Assembly: GCA_905236265.1 (NCBI GenBank)
Contig: CAJOOV010000248.1
Coordinates: 1-8,309 of the forward strand
Source of the DNA: an uncultured Oscillospiraceae bacterium
GTDB taxonomy: Bacteria; Bacillota; Clostridia; Oscillospirales; Oscillospiraceae
DNA: 8,309 bases
Direction of reading: 5' to 3'
A program made the position numbers and the translations under genes. Below are positions 5,881 to 8,309 of the stretch, one piece after another; position 1 is the first letter of the stretch; each line of letters opens with the position of its first letter. Below the pieces are notes generated by a model that worked only from the letters and a program-made list of their open reading frames with translations, had not been told where the DNA came from and made no database searches.

Positions 5881-7047
5881 ATGTACGAAGTACTGACCTT
5901 CCTTTATGCGTTTAATTACCATAACTACGGCTTTCTGGTAGCGGCGGTCATTGTGTTTTTTTTGCTGAACCAGAACGACTTTTCCCTGACCTTCACCAGT
6001 GACCCCATTTTCAGGTATCTCCTGATAGGCTCTGTGGTCTTTATGGGCCTGTCGCTGAGATATTACGGTATACCGCTGCTCTCCAGCTTTGTGAACCTGT
6101 TTATTGCGCCGATGATTCTCTTCGTCTACGGCTATATGCTGGCCATGGATGAATATGACAGGTTCCAGCGCAATGTCATTGTAATGGCGTTCGCCACCTT
6201 TCTCCACGGACTGCTGAACATCATTATGAACATCAATGTGGATGTGCTCAGCCGGGTCGGACGATCCTATATGGACATCGGCGGAGAGCTGATTGCCGCC
6301 ACGCTGCAGAACCTGTTTTTTGTCATGCCTGCGGCGCTGCTGTTCTATTTCGCCGTGTGCTACCGGGAGAATATGACGCTGAAGGCGGGGGGAATACTCA
6401 TGGCGCTGTGCGGCGTGTGGGGCAGTATTATGAACGCCTCCCGGACAGTCATCCTGCTGACAGGGCTGCTGTTCTTCTTTGCCATGGCAATCTACCTCTA
6501 CTGTGAAAACGAGTTTCTGGACACCGCTGTATTAAAGATGGCGGGGGCTGTGATTGCGCTGGCAGCCATGGCACTGGTGATCTACCAGCTGAACCTCTTT
6601 GACCTGAAGGCACGCCTTGCCAATTCGGCGCTCGGCAAACGCTCAGAATCCACCAGCAACGATCTGGCGGAAAACGCCCGCTGGAAGTATGCGGGGGACA
6701 TTCTGAAATCCCTCCCCTTTTATCTGATGGGGAATAATCCCTATCCCCACTTTGCCCACAATTTATGGGTGGATACCGCAAAGCAGGCAGGTGTGATCCC
6801 CTTTGCGGCCTATATTGTGGTGGTCTGGAGATCTGTCAAAAAGCTGGCGTGGCTGGTTCGCTCCAGTCTTTTCTCCAGCAGGGAGAAGGTCGTGATTGCG
6901 CCGATTGTGGCGGGGCTGGTGTTTATCTTCTTCACCGAGCCGATTCTGCAGGGAGCGCCGATGTACTTTGCCCTCTTCTGCTTCATCTCCGGCGGGCTGA
7001 CCTGCATGACTGACTGCGCAGAGGAGATGGGAATGCTGGACAGATGA
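5881..7047 (+). CDS. O-antigen polymerase/ligase-like polytopic membrane protein (Wzy-like)
   Basis: A 388-residue integral membrane protein with about 10-11 hydrophobic segments (roughly 15-31, 44-62, 66-86, 97-116, 138-160, 168-185, 189-208, 217-237, 303-317, 336-356, 359-375). A long hydrophilic loop (about 239-302) near the C-terminus holds HNLWVDTAKQAG (293-304), the usual HN-x-hydrophobic-D signature of the Wzy/WaaL superfamily loop, and SRTVILL (187-193) matches the SRT motif before a helix in this group. Expected role: joining undecaprenyl-linked repeat units at the outer face of the membrane. A ligase of the WaaL type is a less likely alternative. An in-frame TGA at 5872-5874 rules out an earlier start, so ATG 5881 is used; its ribosome-binding site is weak (CGGA about 10 nt upstream). 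Wzy-type proteins are poorly conserved, so family assignment rests on topology and short motifs. The first part contains an 8-T run. Confidence 0.82.
   Translation: MYEVLTFLYAFNYHNYGFLVAAVIVFFLLNQNDFSLTFTSDPIFRYLLIGSVVFMGLSLRYYGIPLLSSFVNLFIAPMILFVYGYMLAMDEYDRFQRNVIVMAFATFLHGLLNIIMNINVDVLSRVGRSYMDIGGELIAATLQNLFFVMPAALLFYFAVCYRENMTLKAGGILMALCGVWGSIMNASRTVILLTGLLFFFAMAIYLYCENEFLDTAVLKMAGAVIALAAMALVIYQLNLFDLKARLANSALGKRSESTSNDLAENARWKYAGDILKSLPFYLMGNNPYPHFAHNLWVDTAKQAGVIPFAAYIVVVWRSVKKLAWLVRSSLFSSREKVVIAPIVAGLVFIFFTEPILQGAPMYFALFCFISGGLTCMTDCAEEMGMLDR
5956..5963 (+). repeat. Homopolymeric T8 tract in codons 26-28 of the polymerase-like gene
   Basis: Eight consecutive T residues spell the Phe-Phe-Leu codons at residues 26-28 and form the longest single-base run seen in the window; other runs reach about six. 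A one-base slip would truncate the protein near its first membrane segment. Whether slippage happens is not shown. Confidence 0.75.
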
Positions 7048-7076
7048 GGCGCCGGAACACAGCTCGTAAGGAAAGT

Positions 7077-7093
7077 GCCTGCCCGGAGCAGGC
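7077..7093 (+). other. Hairpin in the 80-nt gap between the polymerase-like gene and the NTP_transf_5 gene
   Basis: GCCTGC (7077-7082) pairs perfectly with GCAGGC (7088-7093) around a 5-base loop (CCGGA). It is followed by GGCGTAATTC rather than a T-run, so it is not a standard Rho-independent terminator. It lies in the largest intergenic gap of the window (7048-7127) and could be an RNA stability or attenuation element. No promoter was recognised in the gap. Confidence 0.45.
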
Positions 7094-7127
7094 GGCGTAA
7101 TTCATAAACGGAAACGGATTGTTGTAC

Positions 7128-8285
7128 ATGGACAGGGAACAAAAGCTATTTTTAATGCTTCTGGGAGATTTCCTCAACGAAAGGGAGAGCGTCCTCCCAG
7201 AGGCGGGATATGATTGGGAGACGCTGCATCTCTATGGGATGAAGCATAATCTGTGCGGCATTGTGTATGAGCAGCTAAGGCATGTGCTGCCGGAGCCGTT
7301 TTTGAGCCGGTTTCGTTCCGACTATCTGGCCGAGCTGGTTCGCTGCAGGCACAGAAAAAGCGTGACCGGGGAGATGACCGCCGTTCTGGAAGAAAACGGC
7401 ATGGAGTTCTTCTATGTCAAGGGCGACGTGGTAGGCAGGCTCTATACCAACCCGGTGCTGCGCTCCATGAGCGATGTGGATGTAATGGTTCGCCGGGAGG
7501 CGCTTCCGATGCTCCATGAAAGGCTGCTGGAGACGGGGTTTGAGTGTACGGAACAGGGAATCAGCGTCTGGAGCTACCAGAAGGAGGGCGTGGCCTTCGA
7601 GGTTCACAGCGCCCTGATCCGCTCCGCCCACCGGGAGGACGATGCGGTTGCCCAAGCCATGGGCAGGTGCTGGGAACATGTGAGGGACGGGGAGCTGGAC
7701 TGGAGCTTTCACATGCTCTACCTGCTGCTGCACCTGAGAAAGCACTTCCGGGTGCGGGGCGTGGGGTTCCGCCAGTTTCTGGACATCGCCTTCGTCGCAA
7801 AACGCTGTGCGCTGGACTGGGCGCAGATTCGCCGGGAGCTGGAGGAGCTGGGACTGTGGAATTTTGCGTTAAAGGTGTTCGGTCTGTGCGAGCACTGGTT
7901 TGACTGTTCCGTTTTCCCCCAGCGGACGGAGCCGGACGAGGATTTTTTCCGGCAGGCCACGGAGTTTATCATACAAAACGGCGTCTTTGGCTACGGAAAC
8001 GAGGAAAACAAGGACAACGAGATCGTCAACACCGGGCGCAGCGAGGGGCTTTTCGGTCTGTTCCTCCATGCACTGGCGGTGCTGTTTCCCGGCTACCGGG
8101 ATATGTGCGAGACAGAGCGCTATTCCTTTTTGGAGGGCAAGCCTGTGCTGCTGCCCCTTGCGTGGGTCTACAGGATCGTGTACCTCATCCGGGAGGGAAA
8201 GCTCCGGGAGGTGTTCAGCGGCCTGTCCCAACTGAAGGGAAAGGCAAGAAAACGAAGGGAAATATACGCTCAATGGGAGCTTTAA
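7128..8285 (+). CDS. Nucleotidyltransferase-fold protein of the NTP_transf_5 type, function unknown
   Basis: A 385-residue soluble protein from ATG 7128; the in-frame TTGs at 7119 and 7122 are possible but less likely starts. CGGA sits 9 nt before the ATG. Seen: MEFFYVKGDVVGRLYTNPVLRSMSDVDVMVRREALPMLHERLLETGF (92-138), the signature of the uncharacterised nucleotidyltransferase family NTP_transf_5 (PF14907-like): K98-G99, then the paired acids D116 and D118, a metal-binding dyad expected in a nucleotidyltransferase core. AFEVHSAL (156-163) is at the place of the third acid/His segment, with E158 and H160. LLHLRKHFRVRGVGFRQFLDIA (200-221) is a second conserved block containing HF and D219. The C-terminal half (about 222-385) is helical and uncharacterised. 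It could modify the glycan, an acceptor or a carrier. Substrate is unknown. In other contexts, members accompany kinase and peptide-modification genes, so a role outside the sugar backbone is possible. The downstream gene is not seen. Confidence 0.85.
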   Translation: MDREQKLFLMLLGDFLNERESVLPEAGYDWETLHLYGMKHNLCGIVYEQLRHVLPEPFLSRFRSDYLAELVRCRHRKSVTGEMTAVLEENGMEFFYVKGDVVGRLYTNPVLRSMSDVDVMVRREALPMLHERLLETGFECTEQGISVWSYQKEGVAFEVHSALIRSAHREDDAVAQAMGRCWEHVRDGELDWSFHMLYLLLHLRKHFRVRGVGFRQFLDIAFVAKRCALDWAQIRRELEELGLWNFALKVFGLCEHWFDCSVFPQRTEPDEDFFRQATEFIIQNGVFGYGNEENKDNEIVNTGRSEGLFGLFLHALAVLFPGYRDMCETERYSFLEGKPVLLPLAWVYRIVYLIREGKLREVFSGLSQLKGKARKRREIYAQWEL

Positions 8286-8295
8286 CAACGCAAAG

Positions 8296-8301
8296 AGGAG
8301 G
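8296..8301 (+). promoter_or_regulatory. Strong Shine-Dalgarno AGGAGG for a gene starting just past the window
   Basis: AGGAGG lies 10 nt after the stop of the NTP_transf_5 gene, with eight bases (8302-8309) after it and no start codon before the edge. The next gene should therefore start within a few bases of position 8310 in the same direction, which makes the operon continue. Confidence 0.75.
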
Positions 8302-8309
8302 AAAAAGAC

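Noticed and set aside
7044..7100. An 18-codon frame (ATG overlapping the stop of the polymerase-like gene) with an Arg-rich product
   Set aside because: Too short to judge, no convincing Shine-Dalgarno at the right distance, and no recognisable sequence. Kept only as a note in the gap finding.
7094..7127. Possible internal promoter before the NTP_transf_5 gene (TTCATA, TTGTAC-like sequences)
   Set aside because: No -35/-10 pair with acceptable sequence and spacing could be found.
1..8309. tRNA, rRNA, CRISPR array, insertion sequence, or integration site
   Set aside because: No repeat-spacer pattern, transposase or integrase reading frame, terminal inverted repeat or tRNA-like cloverleaf was recognised by eye. 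A covariance-model search was not possible here.

Overview
The window is a stretch of a bacterial cell-surface polysaccharide (capsule, exopolysaccharide or cell-wall glycan) biosynthesis operon. All eight genes lie on the + strand, are closely packed, and are mostly preceded by clear purine-rich Shine-Dalgarno sequences. The DNA is visibly G+C-rich with strong preference for G/C in third codon positions. Gene content, spacing and protein style suggest a Gram-positive gut-type Clostridia (Oscillospiraceae/Lachnospiraceae-like). That taxonomic call is inference; nothing in the window fixes it.

Layout: (1) the C-terminal part of a PLP-dependent DegT/DnrJ/EryC1/StrS sugar aminotransferase, cut by the left edge just before its catalytic lysine (1-651); (2) a membrane phosphoglycosyl transferase that starts the glycan on undecaprenyl phosphate (674-1411); (3) a GT2 (GT-A) glycosyltransferase overlapping it by 4 nt (1408-2172); (4-6) three successive GT4-type (GT-B) glycosyltransferases (2231-3442, 3454-4683, 4697-5863); (7) a polytopic O-antigen polymerase/ligase-like membrane protein (5881-7047); (8) a nucleotidyltransferase-fold protein of the NTP_transf_5 type, role unknown (7128-8285). 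The last bases carry a strong Shine-Dalgarno sequence, so the operon almost certainly continues.

Inferred model: the aminotransferase makes a nucleotide amino sugar. The phosphoglycosyl transferase puts a first sugar phosphate on undecaprenyl phosphate. The GT2 and three GT4 enzymes extend it to a repeat unit of about five sugars if each adds one residue. After export by a flippase (not in the window), the polymerase-like protein would join the repeat units: a Wzx/Wzy-type pathway. No flippase, chain-length regulator, nucleotide-sugar dehydratase, promoter, intrinsic terminator, RNA gene, mobile element or CRISPR array was seen. The least explained parts are the NTP_transf_5 protein, the 80-nt hairpin-containing gap before it, and an 8-T run early in the polymerase gene that could allow slippage.
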